From Odontocerum albicorne (taxonomy: Eukaryota; Arthropoda; Insecta; Trichoptera; Odontoceridae): a stretch of DNA of 64,000 nucleotides. Made by a program: the position numbers and the translations under genes. The first letter of the stretch is position 1. Every line of letters begins with the position of its first letter. The stretch spans positions 7,653,723 to 7,717,722 of the forward strand of contig OX463842.1 in the NCBI GenBank assembly GCA_949825065.1, read 5' to 3'. Below are positions 42,906-54,114 of this stretch, piece after piece. The notes under the pieces are model-generated. The model ran no database searches, was not told the origin of the DNA, and was given only the letters and a program-made list of their open reading frames with translations.

Positions 42906-43310
42906 TATTTAAGTGACTGATTTGTGTAACTTGATATTTTCATTCACGAAATAATAAACAAATAAAAAATATACGGCCAAATAAAGCAATTGCAGAAAAT
43001 AATTGAACGAGAAAAATGTAGCATAATCAATCTTTTATAATGTCCGAAATGTTTGGAAATGGAAATTGTACCAAAGCACAGAATCAAAATAAATAAATAG
43101 GACAAAGCCCGTACGACGGTTGTCGCCAACGAAAGAATACGAGAATTGAATTTTGAATACAAGAGAGCGAGATAGGAATACTTGGATTCTCTCCGAAAGT
43201 AATTCGAAATTTGTATCTCGGTGGGTCCGTGATACTGAACGAATTTTAAATACCTAGCTTACAATTTTTGAATCGGTGTAAAAATGGACGATATATAAAT
43301 GATATACGAG
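42906..43310. other. Non-coding, nothing recognised
   Basis: The 72-codon minus frame at 42944-43162 has no known motif. Confidence 0.5.
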
Positions 43311-43315
43311 TATAT

Positions 43316-43367
43316 AAACAAATTTTACATTTATGAATATATATTTTCATAAATGTAGAATTTGTTT
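43316..43367. other. Hairpin, 22-bp arms
   Basis: aaacaaattttacatttatg+aa (43316-43337) pairs with 43346-43367 with one mismatch and an 8-nt A/T loop. A smaller palindrome, ccgtgaatatttcacgg, follows at 43373. It is not flanked by an identifiable element. Possibly a minimal MITE end. Confidence 0.75.
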
Positions 43368-43389
43368 TACTTCCGTGAATATTTCACGG

Positions 43390-43825
43390 GTTGCATTTAG
43401 TCAAAATAAATAAAGAACAGAGAACCTAAAAAAGCTGTGTTTTAAAAAAACTTGGTTTTTAAGTTGCAGTTTGAAACATCCGTAAAAATGAAGGGGGTCT
43501 TACAAAAAAGTATAGTTCAACAAAGAAATAAATTAATATTATTTTCGATTTTTTTTCATTATTTTGTGCCCATTTATTTTTTTATCATTCTGTGTGTGCT
43601 CGTTGACTTAACCAATAAATGTGCATTTCATTCATTCTTGTGGTATTTTTCAATATATTCGAATTAATAATACGGGTATGTTGGGGAGCGTGCCCTCTAG
43701 ATTACATTTTCATCGGCCCCAATAATCGAGCCTTCGTGTTGAGAACCAATGGAGTAGGCAAATTTCTTAAAGTTCATTTGCACGTGTTTGAAATACTACC
43801 GTATAAGGACAGTCAATACTCGCTA
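43390..43825. other. Non-coding, nothing recognised
   Basis: Frames at 43452-43924 carry no known motif. Confidence 0.5.
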
Positions 43826-43872
43826 AAGCGTGCAAGTATTATTACGTCTAAAGCGTGCAAGTATTATTATCA
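43825..43872 (+). repeat. 24-bp direct duplication
   Basis: ctaaagcgtgcaagtattat occurs twice in a row. Confidence 0.85.
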
Positions 43873-43877
43873 AACGT

Positions 43878-43957
43878 GTTTTTTTGGTACCATCGAAAAT
43901 CAAACCCGAGTAGAAAATCTGTGACCAACTAGGCCACAGAGGTGGTCTGTAAATGTG
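43878..43957 (-). mobile_element. SINE head fragment
   Basis: The minus strand reads gaccacctctgtggcctagt, tggtcacagattttctactc and gggtttgattttcgatggta. A box and B box are recognisable. It is the same variant as 31340-31440. Confidence 0.72.
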
Positions 43958-43959
43958 CA

Positions 43960-44508
43960 GATATATCTATTAATTTCACCTAAAAATTGAAGTTTCGAAA
44001 CACTCGACATATTTTTAATAATAAATAATATTTCTTTAGCTGCAACGCTTTTAAACCGTAACTTGAAGAAATACGAGTATAAATATATGTGTATGTTAGG
44101 TAGAAATATCCCACTAAGGCGACAGATAAAATTCAGGTTGAACAGTGCTGGAATTAGCGAAAATTCATGCACTGCTCAGCCGAAATTTTATCAGGAATCT
44201 TGAATTAGGACTTAGGTCGATATCACAATCACTTTACAGAGAGGTATGTGTTGTGCTATGTCTCTTCAGTTATCAAGTAATTTTTTTTTATGTCCAATTG
44301 GACATCTTCCATCTGTCTTCGGCATAAACGTATGGCCAAAAGTGCTGATTAACTATTGAACACATATTTACTGTTAAACATCGACAATCATTGTATCCGT
44401 ATAGAATCAATGAAAGTATAAAAACAGTGTTTGTTTTTATGTTGCAATAAATAATAAAAGTAAAAAACAACGTATTTTAATATTAAGTATATTAAAAATA
44501 AGTAAGAA
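43960..44508. other. Non-coding, nothing recognised
   Basis: A+T-rich spacer. Confidence 0.5.
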
Positions 44509-44510
44509 GT

Positions 44511-45015
44511 AAGGCCTCAGGTAGATAAAGCTGCAGTTGTGGCGGGCTGCTTGAGAGATGTCATATGAAGGAATAAAGATATGAGAATGGATAGCAAGGT
44601 ACGCATTTATAAGACCTGTGTGCGACCTATCCTAACATATGGCATCGAAGCGAGGGCGGACACTGTCAGGACAAAAAGTATGCTAAGGACAATGGAAATG
44701 AGAACTCTTCGCGCTATTGCTGGGAAGACTTTGCGTGATCGTGTAAGGAACACCACAATCCGAGAGGTCTGTGAGGTTCAAGATGTGGTCAGATGGGGAC
44801 GACAGCGTCGACGATACTGATACCAACATGTACAGAGAATGAATTCCACAAGAATTCCATACATAGCTCTGCATGGGGTGCCGCATGAACGGCGTCCACC
44901 AGGGAGACCCCCGAAACGATGGAGAGATAGCTGGAGCTCAGCATCACAGGAGGACAATCCTGTAGTAACAGACTCTTGAGTCTGTAGAAAGTCTAAGAAG
45001 AAGAAGTATTTTAAA
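44511..45015 (+). pseudogene. LINE L2 C-terminus, 5'-truncated copy
   Basis: From 44581 the frame reads MRMDSKVRIYKTCVRPILTY, then GIEARADTVRTKSMLRT, EMRTLRAIAGKTLRDR and REVCEVQDVVRWGRQRRRY. After a stop (Trp codon to stop at about 44818) it continues with HVQRMNS, GVPHERRPPGRPPKRWRD and SWSSASQEDNP. This is the C-terminal part of a non-LTR ORF2 protein. It ends in an agaagaagaag tail. It is nearly identical to 53591-54075 and starts where that copy has aaggcctca. Confidence 0.88.
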
Positions 45016-45094
45016 ATACGCAATTATATGATATTTTCCCTCTGTATTGAGTATTCCGGACAACATAATAAAAATAACCATAATATGAGTACGA

Positions 45095-45205
45095 AAATAT
45101 AATGATAGATTATATGGATCTAGAAACGATTATATGATATATATGATAGATTATATATGATAGATCTAGAAAAGATTTTATGATAGATTTTATAGATCTG
45201 GAAAA
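45095..45205 (+). repeat. Degenerate gatagattata / gatctagaaaa repeats, left part
   Basis: Loose tandem copies of tgatagattatatggatct and agaaaagatttta. They resume at 45585-45655 after repeat R-E. Confidence 0.7.
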
Positions 45206-45207
45206 AA

Positions 45208-45440
45208 ATATTTTTATTTTTTATTTTATTTTATTAACGACACAAGTGTCTTTATATACAGATGAACATGTGACAGGTTATACAAGTACTTAAAATTATT
45301 GACAAATAAAACAAAACTTTATCTTAAACTAACAAGAAGATACAAAAGCGGTAGTAATAATAGATTACAGTCATTGTTTAAAATTATTTAATAATTATAT
45401 GTATATTGAAGTTCAATATATGTTATGTATGTATACCACA
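45208..45440 (-). mobile_element. Repeat R-E, copy 3
   Basis: tttattttattaacgacaca, gtgtctttatatacagatg, gaacatgtgacaggttatac and aacaagaagatacaaaagcg follow the order of 29448-29700. It splits the local gatctagaaaa repeat. Confidence 0.75.
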
Positions 45441-45584
45441 AAATATTACCAAACTTCACCAAGCAGACTTACGTAATTGTCGAAGACTTATTTTGTAGAG
45501 GTAAAGAACTCAGATTTGTTTTTAGTGGAACAACGCTTACATATGTCAGAACCAAAATTGGATTTTTTTTAAATTATATATGTT

Positions 45585-45655
45585 ATAGATTATATAGATC
45601 TAGAAAAGATATTGAAAGATTATACAGACCAAGAAAGATATAGAATGATTATATA
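45585..45655 (+). repeat. Degenerate gatagattata repeats, right part
   Basis: tatagatctagaaaagatat, tgaaagattatacagacc and aagatatagaatgatta continue the array at 45095-45205. Confidence 0.65.
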
Positions 45656-45960
45656 GGTTAAGAAAAACAAACTTTTTCATAAGACGTGTGATAGAAAAAG
45701 TAACAAGAATGTTAGCGAAGAATGCGGATTAAACTATGTCACAGTAATTCAAATGAAAAAAGGAGAGTGACAAGGTTTTATTACAGAAAAGGAGAGTGAC
45801 AAGGTTTTATTACAGAAAATGAGAGTGACAAGGTTTGATTACAGGAAAGTTTGCTTGGTGGGATGCATGGACGGGGCAGAAACGAAAGACGCATATCTGG
45901 ATTGAACGAAGTGAAAATCTCTTTTTTCTGCCTATGCCAATAGGGATATATGAGATGAGT
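45656..45960 (+). mobile_element. LINE L1-related C-terminus with 30-bp tandem repeat
   Basis: cataagacgtgtgatagaaa, agtttgcttggtgggatgca, tggacggggcagaaacgaaa and gcatatctggattgaacg lead to an L1-type 3' end (ctgcctatgccaatag). Frames are closed. A variant lineage of L1, as at 7461 and 35318. Confidence 0.65.
45757..45845 (+). repeat. 30-bp tandem repeat, 3 units
   Basis: aaggagagtgacaaggtttt followed by attacagaaa, three times with one or two changes, inside the L1-related fragment. Confidence 0.9.
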
Positions 45961-46059
45961 TGAGCTTTTCGGTCAAAAAGTCATGCAAACATTGCGTAAT
46001 TTTAAAAAAATTGGGTCATACATGAAAAATAATACAAATATATTGCATTATAAACTTCT

Positions 46060-46225
46060 CAGAAGTTTTTTCATGTGTTATTACAGTTAAGGCATTAACT
46101 TTGTAGAGGTTTAAATATATTATCATTTGTTTAATCAAACGCTGTTTATTCCACTTAACCAAACAATGTTTATTCCAATATATATGTGGAATAAACAGTA
46201 TTTGATTTAACAAACTACGAAGTAT
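46060..46225. mobile_element. Penelope-like terminal fragments, inverted
   Basis: taatcaaacgctgtttattc, accaaacaatgtttattcc and gtggaataaacagtatttga lie in opposite orientations around a short centre. gttaaggcattaactttgta with aggtttaaat on the left is the same terminus as at 9420 and 36480, inverted. Confidence 0.65.
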
Positions 46226-47085
46226 TTTTATTTTATTTGTTTATTGGTATCAAATTATAATTTACGATGATTACATTTTTTTCGTGTTTTGAATATTGTG
46301 TTTAACAGGGATATTCTAAAACACAACACTTTGTGATATAATTTTCTTACGAAACAGCGCTGCAAAAGATATATTTTTGTAGTGGTTTGTATATCATGAA
46401 AAAGATAAAATTTGTTTGTGTACTTAAAACAACGCTTACGGGAAATAAATAAAATAATTGCCACAAAACCTTTTTTTTATAAATAATACCAAGGATAAAA
46501 ACCCCGCTTATCAGTGTTCATCTCATGCACAATACTATCATGTCAGCAGGTTAGTAAAATATTACTGATATCCACAATATATGAATAAAAAAAACACTAA
46601 CTCCTGTCAATTGCCCACCACCATACTCCTAAACTCGCACAATGTTAAAAAACGAGTTAATATGTCCACATTCGAATCAGCTACCGTGTTGCAAAAGACT
46701 CTAAGCACATTGTATAGATTTATAGAAGTCGATGCTACTTTTTAATGTAGCTACACTGAAGAAAGCAGATCTTCTAAAAAGCGAGAGGGAACACCTTAAT
46801 CGATACTTTCCAAAATCACAGGTCAACAAAGTCAACAAAACCATTCAACATTTTATAAATAAATACAAGATCAATGTACATCTACAAGCCTCAAGCAATT
46901 GAAGATCGAAAAAAGACAATCACAGTACAACTCAAAAACACTTGGAAACCCCTTCATATGATACAGATGCCTCAAAAATCGCCGCTGAGAACGTAAATAT
47001 TAATTACATCCAAGAAAAAATTTCACTAGAAATAAAATTTCGAAAAAAACTAAAAAAGCTACATGAAATACATAGAATAATTCCC
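46226..47085. other. Non-coding; unidentified Lys-rich coding-like stretch
   Basis: Between about 46785 and 47090 two plus frames together read as a coherent Lys/Glu/Asn-rich protein: LLKSEREHLNRYFPKSQ, then NKTIQHFINKYKI, then ENVNINYIQEKISLEIKF. I do not recognise it. It may be a remnant of a retroelement ORF. The rest is A+T-rich. Confidence 0.35.
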
Positions 47086-47087
47086 GA

Positions 47088-47165
47088 CCTCCGTGACCTA
47101 GTTGATAAGACAACTGTCTTCTGACCCTTAGGTTATGGGTTCGATTCCCGTTCGTAAAAGAGCAT
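47088..47165 (+). mobile_element. SINE head
   Basis: cgacctccgtgacctagttg (A box) and ttatgggttcgattcccgtt (B box, consensus intact). It breaks off directly into an L1 fragment at 47166. Confidence 0.75.
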
Positions 47166-47262
47166 TATGAGATGGTTTGGGCGTGTAGAACGAAGAAAAT
47201 GTAACAAAACAAGCAGTGCAAATGTATGTGGAAGGCGTGGTAAGATTATGCAAGCGGGATTA
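47166..47262 (+). mobile_element. LINE L1 (RTE-like) fragment
   Basis: agcattatgagatggtttgg, gcgtgtagaacgaagaaaat and gtggaaggcgtggtaagat are L1 coding motifs (LRWFGRVE). Short. Confidence 0.65.
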
Positions 47263-47604
47263 CATCAATTGAATGTTATTTTAACTCTTTCCTCCCTGTG
47301 ATGTGTAAGTAGTACACATTGCTTCTATAAACTTTAATATCTCTTTAAATATAATAAATACTGGGTTCAGATTTTAGGTATTCTTCCGTAATACGAGTAC
47401 ATTTACGCATTGGTTAAGATTCTCTCTCCATTCATGAAGAGACCAGCATTTAAAATTATGTACATAATACCGTATGATTTAGAATGTCCGTGTATTGAAA
47501 GAAGTACATGATAACAGAAAGTAAAGGAAAGATTTAGAAAACATGTATTAGAACTCTCTCAAAATAACAAATGCTTTTGGAACTAGAGCTTATTTGACAT
47601 TAAC
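47263..47604. other. Non-coding, nothing recognised
   Basis: A+T-rich spacer. Confidence 0.5.
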
Positions 47605-47910
47605 TACTAAGAACATTAGAAATAAAGGTCTTGCAATGTAACATGATTGGTAAAGTACTGAGAAACAGATTAAGAAATCCAGAAATGAGAAAAATGTGTA
47701 AAATTGAAGACATCGTTAGACAAGGAAAGCAAAGAAGATTTGTACAGTTTTTCATGATTAATTCATTGGCTGCAACCACTAAGCAGACCCCCCAAAGAGA
47801 TGAAAAGATGGCTGACAGTCCAAATCTCAGGAATATATATTTTTTTAAACTTATTACGCATCTACTGCCAGAAGAAGAAAAAGAAAGAGTTGACAGTCTA
47901 AAATAAGGAG
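47605..47910 (+). pseudogene. LINE L2 C-terminus, old diverged copy
   Basis: The frame contains KVLRNRLRNPEMRKMCKIED, then IVRQGKQRRF, which lines up with GKTLRDRVRNTTIREVCEVQ and DVVRWGRQRRR of the other L2 copies. gaccccccaaagagatgaaa (PPKR-like) and agaagaagaaaaag follow. Much more diverged than 44511 and 53389. Confidence 0.7.
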
Positions 47911-48595
47911 AAAGAAAACCAATTTAATCTTAATCATATGTTATTATCTCATTTTTTTTGTTATACCCAAATACCCAAAAATACCCAAAAAAAGTGTGAT
48001 TATAAACTTAAAAAAATGCCAAAATACTGCCAGAGTAGAAACCAACGGTTCTCAAACTTATCAAATAATTGCTTAGTTATTATTAAAATAAAAATGATAC
48101 AATATATCATTGAAGTGCTTTTCTCACGTAGTTAATTTCCAAGTATTATAACAAGGTTTTTTTTAATAACATGAACACGATTTTATGCAACGTTAACTGT
48201 CATTTTATAAATGTCATGTTGTTAATTAAAACATACAATTTTTAAACCTAAAAATTTACATGGAAAATAAATTTTAAACTCGGAAAAAGGTATGTTAAGG
48301 GCGGTTATTATGCAATAACGAAGCAATTTATTTTTAATTATTTTTCAAATATGGTTTTTTTTTAACGTACAAAGATAAAATATTTCACTTTTAATTAAAA
48401 ACTCAATAGACCAAACACGCTTCCTATGAAAATGATATCAGTTGGACCTAAGCATTACTCTCAAAACAAACCGGAATCATTCCGCTTGAAGAGAACCTCA
48501 ATATTGATGGTGGAACACGTATTATGGGGATTAATGTAATTAGTAGTATAACAAAGTAATTTATTATATGATATTCAATTTATTTTCAAATAACA
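47911..48595. other. Non-coding, nothing recognised
   Basis: A+T-rich. A short repeat of atacccaaa at 47965-47995. Confidence 0.5.
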
Positions 48596-48597
48596 TA

Positions 48598-49200
48598 CAT
48601 AGATACCATCACACCCTTGCGGAATAAACAGAGAGAACCGATCTCCCAACTTTTCTATTCAAGCAAAAAATTCTCACCTCCTCCACATTCATATATCTCG
48701 TTATGTACAATTTTCTGTTATTTACACATCTCACTAGACCTTATTTTTAATTCTGGTTCAATTGACTCGACTATACTTTCAGCGGTTTACCTCTTACACG
48801 AATACCTTACGCTTCTGACTTGTATACTTGCTTAGTCACTCTTTCATCATTCACTCACTCCGCTTAGCCTAACCATTTTAAAGCTCCTTCTTCATCTTAT
48901 AACAAACATCCATGTATTCATTTCTAATTTATTCGTTCCGCCTTCTTTCATGCATTAACACACCGCATTTATTTCTCAGTTCACGCATCTCGACATAATC
49001 CTCTTTTTATCATTCTTCTGTCATATCTAAGTTTTACTTCGATACGTTAAGGTGGGTGTCAACGCAATATTATGGTTTGTTGTTTTTGCTACTTTTGATA
49101 TATGGTAACGTGGATGTTGTATACTACGTTAAGTACTCCATTTAACTTGTTCTTGGTCGCTACCCTTTGTTCAATACTCTTTTCAACTCGCCAGTCACGC
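48598..49200 (-). mobile_element. LINE L1 (RTE-like) 3' end, diverged
   Basis: ataccatcacacccttgcgg, catatatctcgttatgtaca, aaccattttaaagctccttc, gcatttatttctcagttcac and ggtcgctaccctttgttcaa keep L1 order but with many changes. Coding strand minus. Confidence 0.6.
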
Positions 49201-50018
49201 GTTAAATAATTTAATAAATAGCTTTTTACTTTTTTAATTAAAGCTCTGTATGTCAATATATCGTTTAAAATATCAAAACTTTATAAAACATATTCTTGAT
49301 TTACCTGACATAGCTATGAGATGAAATAAATAGTTTAACATTTCAACGTAAGCTCAAATGAAAATAAAAACCACGTAGCTTCCGAAACTTTAAAAAGGAC
49401 TGCTTTTGTAAAAGCTATGGGATCCAGCAGGTGTTTCATATAACCCGCCTGTCAAATAGTAACACAAAAACCCAACACGGAGTGCAGACTATTCAAACAG
49501 AAAATTTGTTTCAAACGGAGTGGTTCTAGCGAAACGGTGGATATAAGACAATATATTGTTTATATGATCATTACTCGACGTGTTCCTATACTTTGTATTA
49601 CGCTGAATAGGTCACAAAAAGAACTAGAGTCGACGACCCGACGTTGTTGTAAAAATAAATAAAAACCTAAGAAATACTTCCACATTTTCCACAATCCATG
49701 CCAAACTATTGTTGAAAGTTCTTTGACGGAACGGAACTTGCTTCTTCGGTAAAAATATGTTTTTTTTTTCATTCTTTTCAAAGAAAACAACTGGTGCACA
49801 AATTTATCTTTTTGCGTTGTTAACTGTTATAAGTAATATTATATCGATGAGTTTGCAGAAAAATGTTTTTTGGCAGAGTTAAGTTATAGAAAATTAATGC
49901 AAACGAAAGTTTTTTTGGCAGTATTTTATCTTATAAAAAAGCAGGAAAAGTTTATGAATAATTTGAAGATATCAATAAATTGAAATCTAATATTTTCATA
50001 CATATATTTAACACCATT
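49201..50018. other. Non-coding, nothing recognised
   Basis: The 79-codon minus frame at 49560-49799 has no known motif. Confidence 0.5.
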
Positions 50019-50021
50019 TTT

Positions 50022-50231
50022 TTTGCTGAGGCAGGCAGATAAGGCAGAACGCCAGACGCACACATATCGTCTCTTCCACTTTCATAAACCTTCTCATACA
50101 ACTCATACGATGTATCTACTTTCTACATTTCCTACTTTTAAAAAAACATTCATTTGATCTAACTATATGTTTCTTATTCTACTTCAAACATGCCTTTTAA
50201 TCACATTTGCAATTTGTTTTGTTCGTCTTTC
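50022..50231 (-). mobile_element. LINE L1 (RTE-like), 3' part of a split copy
   Basis: gaggcaggcagataaggcag, aaaccttctcatacaactca and catttgcaatttgttttgtt belong to the L1 3' region. It is interrupted at 50239 by L3 and continues at 50638. Confidence 0.75.
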
Positions 50232-50238
50232 TTCGTGC
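50232..50238. repeat. 7-bp target duplication, left copy
   Basis: ttcgtgc, repeated at 50631-50637 on the other side of the L3 fragment. Confidence 0.65.
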
Positions 50239-50630
50239 GGCTTTTAATAAAATGAAAAACGTATTCTGCGATGATAATTTAAACTTGAAACTTCGACAAC
50301 GATTAGTCAAATGCTACGGTTTGGTCAGTGTTATTATATGGAGTGGAATCATGAACCCTCAAAGTTGGTAGTTTAAACCGACTGGAAGCATTCAAAATGT
50401 GGATACACCGGAGAATGCTAGGGATACCCTGAATAGATATGGTCAACAACACGAGGGTTCTTCAAAGAGCCAAAGTTGATAGAGTTGCTGACTAATATTA
50501 AAATCCGACAGGTGTCCTATTTGGGTCATGTACTTAGAGGAGAAAAGTACAAATTACTGCACCTGATCATCCAAGGCAGATTAGAGGATCGAAGAGGTGT
50601 TGGCAGGAGGCAAATCTCCTGGCTCCGCAA
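50239..50630 (+). mobile_element. LINE L3 fragment inserted in L1
   Basis: Plus strand, frameshifted: LRQRLVKCYGLVSVI, then FKMWIHRRMLGIP, then MVNNTRVLQRA, then SYLGHVLRGEKYKLLHLII, then RRQISWLRN. This is the post-RT region of L3. Unusually, the fragment stops at SWLRN and lacks the L3 3' end that normal target-primed insertions keep. The 7-bp duplication and L1 on both sides support an insertion. Confidence 0.78.
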
Positions 50631-51130
50631 TTCGTGCTCAAACCATCTCAGAGTGAACTTCTTTTTCTTTCTCAACATATGCACTTTATTATTAACATTC
50701 ATCCTTTATCACTTTATTCCAATTCTGTAGTAAATTGTCACCACAAGTATTCTTCTAAGTACATGCATTCTACAGTATTTATTTGGCTTGTTTCAGGTTT
50801 TTTTTTCACGCCCACGTTTCACTTCTCTAAGTCAAAGATTTCATAAAAACACTGTTGTGGAATATCATAGTTACAGATTTTGATACTGTCCGGTTCCAGC
50901 ATATATGTTAAACTATCCTTAGACTAAGTTCATTTTATTACACGCCGTTCGATATCCTTCGTAACTTTTTCCATGATGGGATAAAATACTATCCAAATAA
51001 CAGAATTCCTCAACTCACTGCAACCCTTCATTGTTCACTCATATACGAGTATCATTTAATTTTCCGTTCACATTTTTCTATCGCCATTACTTTGGATTTT
51101 GTAACATTCATTTTCAGATCGAATCGTTTC
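50631..51130 (-). mobile_element. LINE L1 (RTE-like), 5' part of the split copy
   Basis: Starts with the second ttcgtgc, then tcaaaccatctcagagtg, catcctttatcactttattc, cacgcccacgtttcacttct, gatactgtccggttcc, cacgccgttcgatatccttc and attactttggattttgtaac. Longest L1 segment toward the ORF core in this copy. Confidence 0.85.
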
Positions 51131-52055
51131 AGAAGATCTAAATAATTTGATTTTTTTATTTTTCTAAATAAAACTGATAGTTTTAAATGAATTCTGAATA
51201 GCAAGAAGTGAAGAATTTACTAACATCAACTTTCCCAAATTCATCTAAATCTCTTATAAATAAAGGGAGGTTCCAAATATTCAATAAATATTTATTATTT
51301 AAACAGAAAAAAAAATTATCTGCCACTGGGATTAAAGTTCTTGACCTTCTTACCAGGAAAATTGTACTTACTGACGTAATTAAAAAAAAACGATTTTATT
51401 GAATCATATTTTTCAGTCGAGCTTTTTAGAGAAACGCTTTCTAGGTTATGAATAAATGCTGCTTACTATTTTTCTAAAAGCTTTTAGATTTACCTCGCCC
51501 GTTCATATATGGAGAGGAAAATTACAAAGTTCACTGGATATACTAAAAGCTCTAATGGAAAAATTCGGAAACGAAAATTAATAAATGATACTGTTTAATC
51601 TATCACATAGCGAAAGAAAAAAAACTGAAAGGTCTAGAGGACTATAGTTAGTCCTCTAGATGATGAGAACAAAGCAGAATTATTGAGCCATTATATAAAT
51701 TAATATATTTTTGCTCTGAGGTAGAAAAGTTATTTAATAAACTTATTTCTATTTTGTATAAAAACTGATCAATTATTCAGATTAAAATTTCACTTAATAC
51801 ATGTATATAATAGATTTTAAATTAAAATATTTAATATAGAATAGTCTTTGGTAATGTTCTTCCAAGGTTTGACTAATGTACTGTTCTAAATATTTTTAAT
51901 CTTTATAACAAACATTTAACCTTTTTATAAGATTAATTAAGGGAGATAAAGAAGGTATATTTACTAGCAAATGGATGTTTCAAACATATTTTAAAATAAA
52001 GATACATTTGTTTTAAAATTAGACTATTTCAATGATTCCCTATAATACATAATAA
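51131..52055. other. Non-coding, nothing recognised
   Basis: A short inverted repeat ctctagaggac..agtcctctaga near 51630-51660 is visible. Otherwise featureless. Confidence 0.5.
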
Positions 52056-52059
52056 GAAA

Positions 52060-52755
52060 AGGACAATACACATATAGTGACGTTCATTAAGCATATTCTT
52101 AAAGTTAAGACCTTTAAGAATATGTTCTTAAAATGAAATTTTTTAATTCTTAATATTAATGAAGTTATAGCTATAAATGAGGCAGCCATAACGCCGGGCC
52201 GGTTTAACTCGGACAATAATCTCAAAACTTTAAACGCGTTTTCCTTGAAACTACTTTTTTTGACCTGGTCGACATAAAATCTCAAGTTCTATCCAACCGA
52301 TTGCCTTCAAATGGTATGAAACTTTGATAAATGTTTTCACATCGTCTCTACCTTGGAAAATTACAATATTCAAAACTACTTTTTTTTCTATTTAAAAAAA
52401 ATTAAAAAAAAGGGTTAAAGAAACTTTCTCAGACAGCTGCCATTTTAAGATTTTTTTTTCTTTGGTACCAACTATAACAATATTATTTTTTATCAAGAAG
52501 CAGTGTATAATTTATGTTTCAAATTTATGAAAAAGGCTCCAATCATATCGACCAGGTTACCCCCTTTTTTTTACAAGATGTAACAGCTGATAACATCTTG
52601 AATTTTGAATTTTTATTTTCAAAACTTTTTTTGTACATTTTCAAATCATCAATAAACAAACTGTAAAAAAATGTGTACGAAAAATATTTTTAGTTTTTTT
52701 TTTATTTAGTCTGAAAAAACCGCCCGAAATTTACGCCTCTAGAGTAGAATTAAGG
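52060..52755 (-). mobile_element. Element F, inverted second copy
   Basis: Reverse complement of 38066-38740 with moderate divergence. Shared are ctctagaggcgtaaatttcg, tattgatgatttgaaaatgt, tcaagatgttatcagctgtt, gttggtaccaaagaaaaaaa, caatcggttggatagaactt and gctgcctcatttatagctat. The terminal gggg end is altered. No open frame. The 81-codon minus frame at 52040-52285 is incidental. Confidence 0.72.
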
Positions 52756-53385
52756 GCGATCTTACTCGGGATTCGAACCTTTTATTACTAATGGAAAAAA
52801 TAATAATAAAATACAAGTCGAGTTAATGGATGGGGAGGTGGTGACGATGACCATTAGATTAGGAACTTCTCCGCATTTGAATAGGCTTAAATAATATATA
52901 TTTAGTAAGATAATCGCGGAAAACTTAAGAAGTGAAAACAACTTCAAAGGAACCTATGTAGATTTTCCGATATTTAATTGTAAATAAATCGGCTTTAACT
53001 GAGGTATAGTGTACTTGTTTATGTGATCATAAATTATGACCGTCCAAAAATACTGTCCTCAAGTGCTTTTCAAAGCTGCAGAATTTCAAACGTTGGCAGC
53101 GAAAGCTACGATGATTTGGATCTAGTACATACACGTATTTTACATTTTCAATGAACGTATTATTTCACAATTTATCAATTATTTCGGCTTTTTTTTCGTG
53201 GAATTCCATTTAAGAATAATGTTTAATAAATAACTTTGTTATTCCACTAATAAGTAGAAAAACCAAGAAGTGTTTTGTTAAATATTCTTGTTACATGTTT
53301 TAAGTATTGTTTTACGTTTAATATTAATACAAAAGTGAAGAAAAGGGAACATAATATATAATTAATCACAAAAGGAAAAAATTAC
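52756..53385. other. Non-coding; short piece of dispersed repeat C
   Basis: taatcgcggaaaacttaaga through cctatgtagattttccgata (about 52908-52970) resembles repeat C. The rest is unremarkable. Confidence 0.45.
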
Positions 53386-53388
53386 TTA

Positions 53389-54075
53389 CAGAGAATGCTC
53401 ACAAAGTTCGATGAATCCTGCTCAAAGTACAATATGATTATCTCCGTAGCAAAAATCAAGTGTATGACATTCTCCAAAGACCCACTAGAGTGCAGAGTTT
53501 CAGTACGTGACGAGCCAATTGAACAATCAACCCAGTTCAGATATCTTGGCAGTGAACTGCTCAGCTCTCATGACCTCCCCAGAGAAGTAAGGCCTCATGT
53601 AGATAAAGCTGCAGTTGTGACGAGCTGACAGAGATGTCATATGGAGGAATAAAGATATGAGAACGGATAGTAAGGTACGCATTTATAAGACCTGTGTGCG
53701 ACCTATCCTCACATATGGCATCGAAGCGAGGGCGGACACTGTCAGGACAAAAAGTATGCTAAGGACAACGGAAATGAGAACTCTGCGCGCTATTGCTGGG
53801 AAGACTTTGCGTGATCGTGTAAGGAACACCACAATCCGAGAGGTATGTGAGGTCCAAGATGGCGACGGCAGCGTCGACGATACTGGTATCAACATATACA
53901 GAGAATGAATTCCACAAGAATTCCATACATAGCTCTGCATGGGGTGCTGGATGGACGACGTCCACCAGAGAGACCCCTGAAACGATGGAGAGATAGCTGG
54001 AGCTCAGCATCACAGGAGGACAATCCTGCAGTAACAGACTCTTGAGTCTATAGAAAGTTTAAGAAGAAGAAGAAG
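53389..54075 (+). pseudogene. LINE L2 RT end and C-terminus, longest copy
   Basis: The first frame (53395-53628) starts MLTKFDESCSKYNMIISVAK, then IKCMTFSK, EPIEQSTQFRYLGSELLSS and PREVRPHVDKAAVV. This is the end of the reverse transcriptase palm and thumb (the KYNMxIS..KTKxM and FxYLG motifs). After a small deletion the second frame (53657-53908) gives DSKVRIYKTCVRPILTYGIE to REVCEVQD. Another indel near 53860 leads to the PPKRW tail. It ends agaagaagaagaag. Possible target duplications are acaaaaggaaaa left and acaaaagaaaag right. The catalytic FADD box is missing. Confidence 0.88.
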
Positions 54076-54114
54076 ACAAAAGAAAAGAGGAATCACAGCG
54101 TTTTTATCAGTCAC

